From Oikopleura dioica (Eukaryota; Chordata; Appendicularia; Copelata; Oikopleuridae): DNA of 64,000 nucleotides. Both the position numbers and the translations under genes were made by a program. The stretch spans positions 312,501-376,500 of the forward strand of contig OU015566.1 in assembly GCA_907165135.1 (NCBI GenBank), read 5' to 3'. Shown in pieces: positions 1-11,527 of this stretch. A model generated the notes under the pieces. The model did no database searches. It was not told the DNA's origin and saw only the letters and a list, made by a program, of their open reading frames with translations. Position 1 is the stretch's first letter. Every line of letters starts with the position of its first letter.

Positions 1-671
1 CGATTAGGACCCATCTTGAGCACAACAAAAGAATCGTTCAATATATAATTACAAATAATCGATTATTAGCGGTCCGCCTACGCATTTTTTACCCTAACCC
101 TTACCCTAAAATGTCCTATTTTAGACCAGTTTTTGGCCCTAGAATTTTTCGACCGCTTCCGACTGTTCGATTAGTGACATATTTGGAAAGCATTTTCCAT
201 CCTCTTTCGGTATCCTTAAAAAAGAATGATTCATTGCGAAAAAGAACCATTCTTTGAAAAAAGAATCATTCTTCACAAAGAATGGAACCCGCCGTCTACC
301 CTTTCGATCTATCCGAGTTTCAAAGTTGGGGTGTGATGGGGTAACAAAGGCGAGCCAAAAAGCCTAAATTTGTAACGAGAATTCGGTCACTTTTTTCGAA
401 AAAATTTTTTTCTTCTTCGCTCAAAAATAAGTGACTTTCATTGCCCACTAACTTCAACGCACAAAAAGAGCATAAGAAGATAGTTTGAAAAAGGCCACTC
501 TAATTTCAGCGGGTACCTAATCTTTGTGTGATATCTTAAGTTTTCTTGAATTTATTAATGACATCAGTTAATTTTTCGCCTCAAAATTACAATTAAATTT
601 AATAATAAGGGTCTCGTCGATTTTAATTGATGAAATCAACCAGCTTGTCTTCATTCTTAGAAATAAATTTA
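1..671. other. AT-rich region without a recognised gene
   Basis: No convincing exon is seen. A short degenerate CCCTAA-like stretch (about 91-112) resembles a telomeric motif but is too short to be called one. A cluster of AAGAATCATTCTT-like short inverted repeats lies at about 215-285. Confidence 0.5.
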
Positions 672-1167
672 CCTCGGGTACCTGATTTAGTGTCGCTTTT
701 TTGGTCCTGAAATTCCAAAATAACGACACATAATTGGAATCGAATGGCTGCCGAGATTGGGGTTTCCTTACTTGGTAAAATTCCTTACTTGGTAAAATTC
801 CTTACATGGTAAAATTCCTCACTTGGTAAAATTTTTTTTCTTTACCAAGTAAGGAATTTTACCAAGTAAGGAATTTTACCAAGAAAGGAATTTTGAAACG
901 AAAAGTATTCAAAAACAAAAAACCGAGCATATTGACATGATAAGTATTCTGTGCGACCCCCTCTCCGAGACAATTTTTCAGATTTCAAATTTTCTCAAAT
1001 TTATGTTTCGGTATAATTTTTTTTTAAATTTTTGCGAAGCGAATTCTGCTCTCCAGAACGAAGCGAAGCGAAAGCGAATTCCCAAATTTACGCTTAAATT
1101 TTCGCAAAGCAAGCGGCTTTGTTATTCGGAGGATTCTTAATAAATGAGTTGGAAAAGGCATTATTGA

Positions 1168-1430
1168 GGGGGACGGGCGGCTACGTTACAAATTTGTAAC
1201 GCCGTTACAATTTTGTAACGCCGTTACAAAAATTCAGATTTTTTTCGCAATAAAAATTATTTTCCATTCCGAAATTCTTATTATTTTGGACAGAATAAGC
1301 AATAAGGTTAACCAAAAAGTAGTTTCCTTCAATTCAAGCGCGAAGCGCACACTCATTCGATGATTTTGATCTTGAATTTTTGTAACGCCGTTACAATTTT
1401 AACTACTTGTAACGTAGCCGCCCTACACCC
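1168..1430. mobile_element. hAT-type MITE, motif GTTACAAA/TTTGTAAC, GCGC core
   Basis: A 263-bp element flanked by ATTATTGA at 1160-1167 and 1431-1438, an 8-bp duplication as made by hAT transposases. The ends are GGGGGACGGGCGGC and GCCGCCCTACACCC. Each end carries several TTTGTAAC/GTTACAAA copies. The centre (about 1338-1355) contains the GCGCGAAGCGCA palindrome shared with the elements at 12910, 40289 and 48433. Confidence 0.85.
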
Positions 1431-1791
1431 ATTATTGATGCTATTTTTTGCGCGGAAAGCCTTGCTTTAAATTCAAGTTTTCTCCGTCTTGTCAAGACGA
1501 GTCTAATGGCGGGTCTAATTCTTGATAAATCCAAGGAAGCTGGTTACCGGAAAACACGTTGTCACCAGCCGTTCTTATTGTAAGTTTACTAGAATAAATT
1601 TTGAATGGTCAGAAGGATCTTTATGAACAGGGCTTATCTAAAATCGAAGATGACCGCCATATCTCATCTCCAATCGAGCAGGGGTGAACATTTGGGCAAG
1701 AAATCGTCGGTTGGCCGTCCGAATGCCCGGCAGAAATCAAGGTCCAAGAATCGCGCCTTCCGAATGCCCGGCCGAGCCGAGGTGCCCGAAC

Positions 1792-2191
1792 CAGAGTTCG
1801 AAATTTGTTGGCAGTACTGCCACGACTGCCACTGGCAGCTGCCAATTTGGCAATGGCAGTAAAATTTTTCAATGGCTGCCAGTTATTGGCAGCTGCTAAG
1901 CTACTGCCACTTCGAAAGATATTAATTTCTTTATAAATTTTTCTTTCTAGAACCACAAAAAACAGCGCTTATGATCCAAATTCGCTCCCGAGCTCTATAT
2001 TATTCAATCTTTATAATCAAAAGAGACATTTATATCTCTGATATCGTCTCTTTTATATGTTTTACTTGTCGAAAAGACTGTTTTGAACTAAGTTTGACTT
2101 TAAAAAATTTTAAAAATAGCATCGAAATTGGCAGCTTTTGGCAGTCATTTGGCAGTGGCAGTCGCCATTTTCTTTCAGATTTCGAACTCTG
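1792..2191. mobile_element. hAT-type MITE, TGGCAG motif family
   Basis: A 400-bp element with ends CAGAGTTCGAAATTTG and CAGATTTCGAACTCTG, flanked by GCCCGAAC (1784-1791) and CCCCGAAC (2192-2199), a 7-of-8 duplication. Arms hold repeated TGGCAG/CTGCCA. The interior has the AGAGACAT...GTCTCTTT hairpin seen in other families. It sits inside an older element whose arms repeat TGCCCGAA (about 1700-1790 and 2200-2470). Confidence 0.85.
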
Positions 2192-2533
2192 CCCCGAACT
2201 GCTCGAAGATACCCAAAAATGCCCAAAAATGGTCGGGCAGGTAACCAAAGTGCCTCAAACGCCCAGTTTGGCAATAATTTTCGACTTTCAAGTCAACAGA
2301 ATCGGACTGGTGATGGGATTTTCGAAAGGAAAAATAAATTTCGAGGGGCTTTGAAATTAAGGAATTTTCTTCGCCGCTGGCTTTACCAACTGCCCGAAAG
2401 CGCCGAACTGCCCGAAAGTGCCCAACTTCAAGTTTGGCACAATGCAATGCAATGCCCAAATGCCCGCTCTTGCCCTAATTATTGATCAGCGAAAATTTGT
2501 CTCGGAGAGGGGTCGCACAAAATACTTATCATC

Positions 2534-3770
2534 CAGGGGTCTGGATTTTGGCCAAAAATGAAAAGCGAAAGCGAAGCGAAAGCGAAAAATTTTCAAAAAT
2601 TTTAAGCGAAAGCGAAGCGAAGCGAATCAAAATTTCGCGAGCGAAAGCGAAGCGAAGCGAAAAATTTTTCTAAAAAGCGAAAAAAAGCGAAAAATTTCCG
2701 GAAATATTTAACCTTTGAGAAAGTGTCCCTTTCAAGTATGGTTTCATTTTTATTACTTTTTCGGAAATTTGGACGGTGGTCTCAGTTTGCCCGCGTCGCC
2801 GTTAACCCAAGTCGCCGTCTCCCAAAATCGTCGTTTACCTTACTTTGGTAAACGGAGATCTTGGGCAAACAGCGATGTGAATAAATTTATAAAGATTGAT
2901 AATTATACATTGTTTGGCTTCTCAAACGTCAATCTTGGCTTCATCAATGCCAGTCCTGGCTTCACATATTTCAATCATGTCTTCTTCAATATCATTAATA
3001 TTTTATCAACAATGGTTTATCCATCGTCAAGTCTGCTTTCAACATTTTCAAATTTTGGCTTTACCGACTTCAATCATGGCTTTTCCAATCTCAATCCCGG
3101 GTTTATCGACGTCAATTACGACTTCTCCAACGTCAATCGTGGCTTCTCCAATGCTAATCTAATCTTGAAAAAGCCATGATCGACAACTGAGAAGCCGGAA
3201 CTTACGTCTGAGAGGCTAGGATTGAAATTAGTGACACCCGGATCGGTTTTGCCGGGATTGATGTGAAGCCGGAATCGATGCTGGAGATGCCAAGATTGAT
3301 ATTTAACCAGCCAGGATCGACGTCTGAAAAGCAAGGATCGAAGTTTTTGAAGCCGGGATTGAAGATGGTGATGTCAGGATTGATTGTGGGGAGGCCAATA
3401 CATGAAATTATAAGATCAATCAATTTAAATTATAATACATCGCCCTTTGTCCAATTCGCCGATTCCCCAAGTTGGGAAAACAGAGATGAAAACTATAAAA
3501 TTTCTCTCAGCACAGCTTTTGCAAGTGCCAGCTTACCTCATTCAGAAAAATTTCCACTTGAGTTTAAGCTAAAGCTAAGCAAAAAGGCGAAATTTTCAAC
3601 TCCTGGAAAGAATTCTTTCGAGCGAAATTTTCGCGAAAATTTTTGGTGAAAAGCGAAAGCGAAGCGAAGCGAATTGTAATTACAAAAAGCGAAAGCGAGG
3701 CGAAGTGAATTCGCTTCGCTTCGCTTCGCTTCGCTCATGAGCGAATTCGCAAAGCGAATCCAGACCCCTG
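2534..3770. mobile_element. hAT-like element with GAAGCGAAGC arms
   Basis: The ends are CAGGGGTCTGGATT and AATCCAGACCCCTG, typical hAT-style termini. Flanks TTATCATC and TATCATCA match only with a one-base shift, so the duplication is imperfect. Arms (2550-2690 and 3640-3750) are runs of GCGAAGCGAA. The interior (2915-3400) consists of an imperfect tandem repeat of a GGCTTC-TCCAA-CGTCAATC type unit, first in one orientation and then in the other. Open frames through it are repeat artefacts. Confidence 0.65.
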
Positions 3771-3976
3771 TATCATCATGATAATATCATGTCAATATGC
3801 TCGATTTTTGTTTTTGAATATTTATCGTTTCAAAATTCCTTACATGGTAAAATTCCTTACTTGGTAAAATTCCTTACTTGGTAAAGAAAAAAAATTTTAC
3901 CAAGTAAGGAATTTTACCATGTAAGGAATTTTACCAAGTAAGGAATTTTACCAAGTAAGGAAACCCCGCCGAGATT

Positions 3977-4949
3977 AAATACGAATTTGTAATAACTACA
4001 TTTTTCTAGTATCTTTTGATATTTTTCTCGTTACTGGCACTAATTTTGAGCCTCATTACTCAAAATAAAGCGCCCCTTGTATTAATTTGGTCGAAACTTC
4101 GCAAAAAAGTCGTTTTTACTCATAAAAATCAAGTTTAAAGTCACTCATAAGATTGGGGCATTTCGCATGGATTTTATAGAATATGCTGTTATTGGTTTTT
4201 AAAATTGGGTTAATTAAATTAAAAAAAATTGCCCTTCTAGCAAAATAAGTTTGCAAAAACAGTGTTGTTCGAAAAAGCGACACTTAATTAGAACTTGTTC
4301 GTTCCGGCTTTCTGTAAAAACGACACTAAATCGGATACCTGAGGTTAATTATCGGATCGGTCGTTGGAATTTTCTACTTGCTTATTTGATTAAAGTCAAA
4401 TTTTATTAATTTTAAAGTATAAGGACACCTCATAAAACAAAGATTTTATGGTTCTTGTAAACATATCTAGAATTTTTTTGTTATAACTTGTCATTTATCA
4501 GTCTTTTATGTTTCTCAAGACAATGGACATCTTATATCGTATTATAGTACGCAATAGATTGTTTCCAACATTAAAAAATTTAGAAACTATACAATTAGTC
4601 TCTGACTATTAATATTTGGGGATTTTGAATGGAGTTTAGATAACATCCGGTTCTGGGTTATTTAAATCTTAAAAAATTGCCAATCTAGCGTAATGCGATT
4701 GCAAAATCAGTGTTCTTCGAAAAGGCGACTTTAAATTAGTATTTGCAGGGTACTGTTTTTGTTTTTAAATTTGTTACATAATCGAGTAGCTGAGGTATTT
4801 CTTTCTCTTAAAATTTTGAAAACAAATAATTTGAAAAATTTTCATTGGTGGAAGATTGAGATTTTTCTAGAATTGAGTATTTATTTTATGTCAAATACGT
4901 CTAGTATCTTAGTTACCAATATGTCGTATCCGGGAAATCAAGGAAAAGG
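3977..4949. other. AT-rich spacer, no gene recognised
   Basis: Only the right end of the 672-4344 inverted-repeat element is recognised here. No exon with plausible splice sites is seen. Confidence 0.5.
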
Positions 4950-4957
4950 ATCAAAAT

Positions 4958-6240
4958 CAGAGTTTGAAAAAATGGTGAGCGCGAGCCACGAGCGAGCGTA
5001 AGCGAGTGAGCGAGCGCTCATGCTCACTCGCTTACCATAAAATTCTGGGCCGCCGCTCTCGCTCACTCGCGCTCGCCAACAGTTATTTTTAGTTAATGCA
5101 CCCTGGAGACAAAGTATTACGATATTTGAGAGATTTCTCTTTTAATCGCGTTATAATGCCCGTAATCAACGTTTTATATGAAATCACGCGTTAAAAATTA
5201 TTATTATTAGAATTTTCAAGGAAAAACTCGCTAGAAAGGCCCCCGAAAAGCTGCGAGTGAGCGCGAGCAGAGTTCGAAATCTGGTAGAAAATCCGTGCTC
5301 CCGCTCCCTCCCTGCTCCCTCACCCTGAAAAAAAGGGAGCTCCCTCGTAAAAAAACCGTGCTCCTGCTCCCTCCCTGCTCCCAAAAAAGGGAGCTTCCTT
5401 TGGGAGCTCCCAATTTTGCTCCCTTTCTCAAATTTCAAAAATTTTCGAAAGTTTTTAATTTTATTAAGTAAACTCTAAGTAGCAAAACCATCGTTGTATG
5501 GTTATTATATAGCAATGATAAAGAAAGTATAAATAGGCATAATGCCAAATAGGCGAATTTCGTGAATGACTTCAATATTTTCTTATTAAAATTACATAAC
5601 CAAATTTAGGTCAATTCTAGGCTATTTATTGATATTAAATTTCAGAAGAGACATTTAAAAATAAATCTAATAAAAAAAAAACGTCTCTTCTAATGAAAAT
5701 CTGAGCAATCACGGTATCATAATTAATAATTATGCTTATAATCTGAGAAAAATACATTATGTTGAAATTATTAAAGTCAAACTAGATATAATTTTGGCTA
5801 TATATTTATATGATATTTTAAAAGAGGCGTTTATAAACATATCTAGTGAAAAAAACGTCTCTTCTAAGAGAAAAACTATAAAGTTAGCGTTTCTCATTTT
5901 TCGGTGCGCAGATTAGATTCTAGACTAAAAATTGTTGATTTTCAAAAAATTTTTGAAATTGGGAGCAAATTGGGAGCTCCCAATTTACTCCCAGCCCTGA
6001 AAACCTGTGCTCCTGCTCCCTCCGTGCTCCCAAAAAAGGGAGCTCCCTTTGGAAGCTCCCAATTTTACTCCCATAGATTTCGAACTCTGAGCGCGAGCGA
6101 GCGAGCGAGCGCTCGTGCTCGCTCACACAACAAAAATATTTCGGGTCTGCGCTCACACTCACTCACTTGCGAAAAAAATTAAAGAGTGTCTGCTCGCGCT
6201 CGCTCACTCACAAAAGTTATGACCATTTTTTCAAACACTG
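4958..6240. mobile_element. hAT-type element, GAGCGAG motif arms, carrying a nested hAT element
   Basis: The ends are CAGAGTTTGAAAAAATGG and CCATTTTTTCAAACACTG, flanked by identical ATCAAAAT copies at 4950-4957 and 6241-6248. Arms are runs of GAGCG/GCTCGC (4976-5075, 6090-6215). The 5268-6089 element is inserted in its left arm. Confidence 0.85.
5268..6089. mobile_element. hAT-type MITE, GGGAGC motif family
   Basis: The ends CAGAGTTCGAAATCTG and TAGATTTCGAACTCTG are flanked by identical AGCGCGAG at 5260-5267 and 6090-6097. Arms repeat GGGAGC/GCTCCC. The interior has two AGAGACR...CGTCTCTTCT hairpins (about 5645-5692 and 5820-5866). The 44950-45556 copy is the same family in the opposite orientation. 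Confidence 0.88.
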
Positions 6241-6777
6241 ATCAAAATCACCAGCAACCTCGACAAGTTTTGACCAAGAGACCTCGAAATTTTGAATTCT
6301 CGTTATTATTCCTTTATCTAAAAGGGGTAGAACTAGATTTTTCGACAAATGGCGATTTTTCACTGGCTCTAAAAAGCAGCGAAACTAAGATTTTTTAATT
6401 ATGAAATTTTGTCAACGCAATTTAGCGGTAGAGAACGAAACACCAACCCATCTCGTCAAAAATCCCGATTTTCGCCCATTTTCAATCTCGATTATCTCAA
6501 GTGAAGTGATTCTCCGATAATTTTATTTTAGGAGTATCTATCTGATAGATTTTATTTGAAGCTAATGAGCACTATTCAGTCTCAAAAGAAACATTTTACG
6601 TAGTGAAAGAATAAAAAATCGTCTCTTCCGATAGATCTTAAATAGTGAACAGCAAATTTGGGTCGCGGGCGCCCTGGTTCACAATTTCGTGAACCCGGTT
6701 CACAATTTTGTGAACCTGGTTCACAATTTCGGTCAAAAAAATGACTCAAATTGACTTAATGCGCGGTTGTAGAGAAC

Positions 6778-8812
6778 GAGGACCGACATTTTAATCACTT
6801 TGACATTTTAATCCTTTCTGCACTTTAATCACTTTTGCATTTTAATCACTGTCAACATAAGTGATTAAAATGCAAAAGTGATTAAAATGCGGAAGTGATT
6901 AAAATGTTGTTTTCAGAACATAATTCTTAGAAAGTGATTAAAATGCAAGAGTGATTAAAATTTCGGTATATTTTTCAAAGATGCAAACAACTACGCCTGA
7001 AAAAATTTTCGACGACCCCCCTCCAGGAGAATTTTATTTTTTTAAATTTTTTAAGTCGGGTCAGGAGCATAAACCCAACGCAAACGCAAAAATAAATACA
7101 AAACTCGGACCGAAATTTGAACAAAGCCCCTTGACTTGAAAATTTTATAGAAAGTCTAGGTTTAAAGCGTCCAATTAACCTCTTCGGAATGGTCAGTGGT
7201 CGCTGCCAACAGAGTTTGAAATGCTCGCGAATGCTCGCGAGCGCGAAGAGCAAGAGCGAAAATTTATCATTGCTCTCAGAGCAGGGGAGCGGGAGCATGA
7301 AAATGAAGTTGGCTCGAGGGCCAAAAAAGGGTGAGCCCCAATTTGAAACCGCTCGCGAGCGCATATGTCGGCAATGCTCGGGAGCAGGGATGTAAATCAC
7401 CACAACCACCCCACCACTGTGGTGGGGTGATTTTCCACCACCACCTTTTTTCAGTGGTGGTGGTGGGGTGAATTTTAACCAACCACCATTTTCAGTGGTG
7501 GTGGTGGGGTGATTTTTCACCACCAGCCTTTTTGAGTGGTGGTGGTGGGGTGATTTTTCACCACTCAAATGGTGGTTGTGGGGTGGTAAATCTATTGGCA
7601 AAATTATCTAAAAATATTCTCCAAAAGTGAAAATAATAAATAAAATCGTGATAGCGGTACTCGAAAAATGATACCTGGCCCTTTTTTATTGAAAAATAGG
7701 CTCTGATGATAAATTTATCACGTCGAAAATGGTTACTGTGGGGAAATTTTTCACCATTTTCAGTGGTGGTGGTGGGGTGATTTTTCACCATCACCATTTT
7801 CAGTGGTGGTGGTGGGGTGATTTTTCACTATCACCATTTTCAGTGGTGGTGGTGGGGTGATTTTTTTCACCACCGACCACCCCACCATTTTGCTGTGGTG
7901 GGGTGAAAATGGTGGGGTGATTTACATCCCTGCTCGGGAGCTAGACGAGCGGGACTGGCTGCTCTCATGCTCGCCATGGATTTGACCCGCGAGCGAGCAA
8001 GGCTCGCGAGCAAAATTAATAGAAAAATTTTTTCACGTTATTATTCTTTTCATCGATAAATTACCTCGCGGATCAGTTTTTCGCGTTTTTCGTTTTGTGT
8101 AAGCTTCATTAGAGCCGTAATCTCGGCAGTAGAACGCGAAAGGCCGAGAGCAGGATTTAAAAAGTCTGAACATACTCAGCTCAATGAAATTCCAACGTGT
8201 CGTGCTCAGTCGTACTCAAGCTCAGTTGAATTGAGCATTCGCCGTGCACATGCTCACGAAAGTCTTAAATTTGCGCTCAAGTGCTATGAGCACGTCTGAG
8301 CACAAATTCGCTTTCAATAGCTTTATCTTGGATCAATTGATCTACTTTACGACCTATAAATGAAGATATGGGGCCCTTTTGGTCTTCAAAAAACAGATCA
8401 GTAGTCTGCAAGTTTGATCTTGTTGTCTTCTTAGGATAATAATTATTTTTTTCAAAGCGCACAACCTTAATTCTATAGCCTGTAGTCTATAGGGCCCTAA
8501 TGAGTTACTAGTAATAATTAATATTAGCTTTAGACTATAGCCTATAGACTATTTCTTAAGTTCAAATTTTGGCTCGAGTTTTGTTTTTATTTTTGATTTT
8601 GCGTTGGGTTTATGTTCCTGACCCGACTTAAAAAATTTAAAAAAAAGTCTCCAGGAGGGGGGTCGTCGAAAATTTTTTCAGGCGGAGTTGTTTGCATCTT
8701 TGAAAAAAATACCGACATTTTAATCACTCTTGCATTTTAATCATTTTCTAAGAATTATGTTCTGAAAACAACATTTTCATCACTTCCGCAAGTGATTAAA
8801 ATGTCGGTCCTC
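6778..8812. mobile_element. Inverted-repeat element with AAGTGATTAAAATG arms
   Basis: The ends GAGGACCGACATTTTAATC and its complement are flanked by GTAGAGAAC (6769-6777) and GTAGAGAAA (8813-8821), 8 of 9 positions. Arms repeat AAGTGATTAAAATGC. The inverted homology continues inward for about 190 bp (to about 7130, and from about 8560). It carries the 7385-7932 insertion. A larger element with GGTTCAC-type arms (about 6660-6735 and 8890-9000) surrounds it. Confidence 0.7.
7385..7932. mobile_element. hAT-type MITE, GGTGGTGGTG motif family (548 bp)
   Basis: The ends CAGGGATGTAAATCACC and complement are flanked by identical CTCGGGAG at 7377-7384 and 7933-7940. Arms are arrays of a GGTGGTGGTGGGGTGATTTT unit. 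The copy at 24749-25296 is also 548 bp and runs in the opposite orientation. Confidence 0.92.
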
Positions 8813-9299
8813 GTAGAGAAAGCTTATAACGTCAAAAATGAGTTTCTCTATGAAATCAGGCGCGGAGCGCATAAAGATCCCTGATTTCATTCTTTTGAAA
8901 ATTTTGTGAACCGGGTTCACACAGATTGTGAACCGGGTTCACACAGATTGTGAACCGGGTTCATAAAATTGTGAACCGGGTTCACAATTGTGAACCTGGG
9001 CGCCCTTCACCCGCAAATTTCGAACCCTCGAATCTATCACGAAATTGCGTTATCTTTGAAAATGATAATGCTGGCCCGAAAAATTTTAGGTCTCGAACTT
9101 TTGAATTTTCGAATTTGAATAACGAATATCTCTTGATCTCCTTAATTTTCGCTACTTATATCTTTCTTAGCCTTAGCCGGTCAAAAGTTATTATTCTTGG
9201 TTAGGGTTCGGTATTGGGTCTAAATATCAAAAAAATTTTTTTTCTGTTAAATAAAGAACAATTTTTCTAAAATTTTTAATAATTGCTTTAAATACGATT

Positions 9300-11087
9300 A
9301 TGACGATCCGTTTCACAGGGCAACAAATTCCTTTGGGCTCACCACCCATGTATCCCGTCCAAATGCAAACGGGTGCTTCCTTGAATCCAGGTCAACCTGT
9401 TTCGCAAAGTCCTTCATTCCATGCTGCTCCTGCTTATGCGCCTCAACAAGTTCAAATGGCGCCACCGGCCTATTCTCCTCAACCAGCTCCTATGCCGCAA
9501 GTTTTTACTCCTCAGCCAACTTTTGCTCCACCACCAGCCCCGCCAAAAGCTCCGACATTTCGTGAGTATTGGAAACAATTTGATCGCCGACACTTGAAAA
9601 AACGTCGTTTATTTTTATTGTCTCCCGAATACTTAAAGAAAATTAATTTTTAACCAAGAGGTACAGTTTTTTTCCTCTTTTGTGGACCCCAACTTTGTGG
9701 ACATTTTCTTCATTTAAAGGGGTTTATCTGGGACACTTTTGCAAAGATGATGTTCCACTTTTGTGGACATTTTCCCTGGTGAAAAAATTTTAGAGGTAAA
9801 AATAGCGTATATTTTTAAAAATCTTTTGTTTTTTCTAAGACATTTATGGCTTATGAGGAACATTTGACCGACTTTAGTAATAAATAAGCAAGAAAAATGC
9901 GTTTCAAGGATGAAATTTGCTATTTTTAGATAGAAACTAATGGGACCGAAAAATTTTAAGCCTCTACGGTAGGACAATTTTTTGAAGACTCTTGCCCACT
10001 TTTGTGGATATTTTTGAGAAAATCTGGGACAAAAAATGTCCACAAAAGAGGAAAACGATTCTGTTCTTTTTTCAATCGTTTCAAGAATAAATATTTGAAA
10101 ATTAAGTCTATAAGATTAAATAAAAAGGCAGCACAGATAAGAATTTCTTCATAATACTGCTTTGAAATCTTGAATTAAATATGAAAATAGAATCTCACAT
10201 CAGTAAACCAATAGATACAGTCGATTATTGAATTTTGGGACATTTTTGTCGCATAATTTTCTCAAAAATGTCCCTTCATTCGAATTTCGAAACACTCGCC
10301 CAAAATAATGTCCCATCCGAATCGCTTAACTCAAGCCGGCCAAAGCCAAATTTCTAATACATTTTTCGAGCTCTTGCTCTTATCAGTATCTAGCCACTTC
10401 GAAGTATCTTGAAGGCGGTAAAGAGGTCTCTTAAATAAGAGGTACTCATGATTGATTGTTCCATTTTGCCATTTTTGGAATTTAATTTTTTCCTTATTTA
10501 TTCCTCTTATCAAGTTTTTGAAGCAAATTTAACCACAAAAAAAAACTATTATTCTGCGAATGCAGAAGTTGTTAAGTGCAGAAAATGAAGTAGAAAAAAA
10601 CTGCCCTTGCCAACCCATTTTGGTCTTCATCAGAAAGAAACCTCTTCGGTTCATCTCTTTCTAACAAAGAATTATTGTTATTGATTGTTTTTGGCTGCAA
10701 GATTGGTATTATAATCGACCATGAGCGAGGGGGTGTGAGCGCGAGCAGTGGCCCTGAAATAATACCTGAGTGAGTGAGAATGAGCGTGCGCTCGCGCACC
10801 CACACCTCGTGCTCATCATTTTTTAAAACACTGCAAAAAATGTCCATAAATTTAATTTTTAAATTCCATAAAAATCGTTGATCTCATAAATGTTTTTAGA
10901 ACCTCAACAAACGAATGCGCCTGCTCAAAATCAAAGCGAAAATAGTATTTGTGGTTACATTTGCTTTGGCCTTGTTGCAACAGTGTTGATCTTGATCTCT
11001 ATTTTGAATGCCGTCGCACCAGAAGGCCCTCCAGGAGGCCCTATAGGAGGCCCTCCTAATGACAAGAGTTTGAGAAAAAAGTATTAA
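9300..11087 (+). CDS. Proline-rich protein with C-terminal membrane segment (two exons), homologue of the 62.4-kb gene
   Basis: Exon 1 is 9300-9561 and exon 2 is 10900-11087, joined by a phase-1 GT-AG intron (9562-10899; donor C|GTGAGT, acceptor GTTTTTAG). The predicted product is 149 aa. Residues 1-87 are rich in Pro, Gln and Ala with PQP/APAP-type repeats. Exon 2 encodes one hydrophobic stretch (ICFGLVATVLILISIL, about residues 100-120) and a short Gly/Pro tail ending in KSLRKKY. The 62.4-kb gene has the same plan: a phase-1 intron right after a Thr-Phe pair and a 188-nt last exon in both. No known family is recognised; a tail-anchored protein with a proline-rich cytoplasmic part is inferred. 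The intron holds a TTTTGTGGACATTTT-type inverted repeat (about 9670-10050). Confidence 0.7.
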
Positions 11088-11527
11088 AAAATGGTTGGAA
11101 AAATTTATTATTCGGTCGACGAGGCTCTAACCATGGCCTAATTCACGGAAATCAAGAAGAGTGAAAGGCTAGGATGTTTCATTTTGGTCATAAATGCTCT
11201 ATTTTTATTATTAAATTCGAATATGTAATAAAAATTTTGAAAAGTCGAAAAAATTTTTCTCGACGCCCCCCCTTCCGGGAGGTGGTGGGTTCATTTTGAC
11301 CAAGATTCAGCCAAAACCACCTATGATACGAAATTTCGCGGATTTTTTCTCTATTTTTACATTCTTTTGTCAAAATTATGGTTTGAAACTTCGTTAAAAC
11401 AGGCATCACGAACCATTTTCTATTCATTCGTGAAGAAAAAACTGATCGACAAAAGGAATTATTGAATTTTTTAGAAAAACCGGGTCTTATTCTCGACCAC
11501 CACCCCCTTAAGTCGATTTTTTTTCAG

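Larger units (their letters stand above)
759..3967. mobile_element. Inverted-repeat element with 9-bp target duplication, subterminal motif CTTGGTAAAATTCC
   Basis: The ends GGGGTTTCCTTACTTGG and CCAAGTAAGGAAACCCC are perfect inverted repeats, flanked by identical 9-bp copies of GCCGAGATT at 750-758 and 3968-3976. Next to both ends the unit CTTGGTAAAATTCCTTA is tandemly repeated (about 769-890 and 3835-3960). A 9-bp duplication is typical of Mutator-like elements, so that class is inferred; there is no transposase. Inner inverted segments (930-990, 2487-2540, 3770-3830) show its own interior was split by the 2534-3770 insertion. Confidence 0.75.
672..4344. mobile_element. Composite inverted-repeat element with CCTCGG termini
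   Basis: The left end reads CCTCGGGTACCTGATTTAG and the reverse complement of the right end reads CCTCAGGTATCCGATTTAG, both followed by TGTCG. The same terminus bounds a second element at 37231-38596. No coding sequence is seen. Most of the interior is taken up by later insertions, including the 759-3967 element. The superfamily is not determined. Confidence 0.6.

Noticed and set aside
91-112. Telomere or subtelomere signal
   Set aside because: Only two or three degenerate CCCTAA units; interstitial chance similarity is sufficient.
2715-3400. Frames rich in GFSN and FxNV repeats
   Set aside because: They follow an imperfect tandem repeat that is mirrored in opposite orientation inside an element.
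6975-7601. 208-codon minus-strand frame
   Set aside because: It runs through the GGTGGTGGTG arms of the MITE at 7385-7932 and into the flanking inverted repeat; the His/Pro/Gly content is a repeat artefact.
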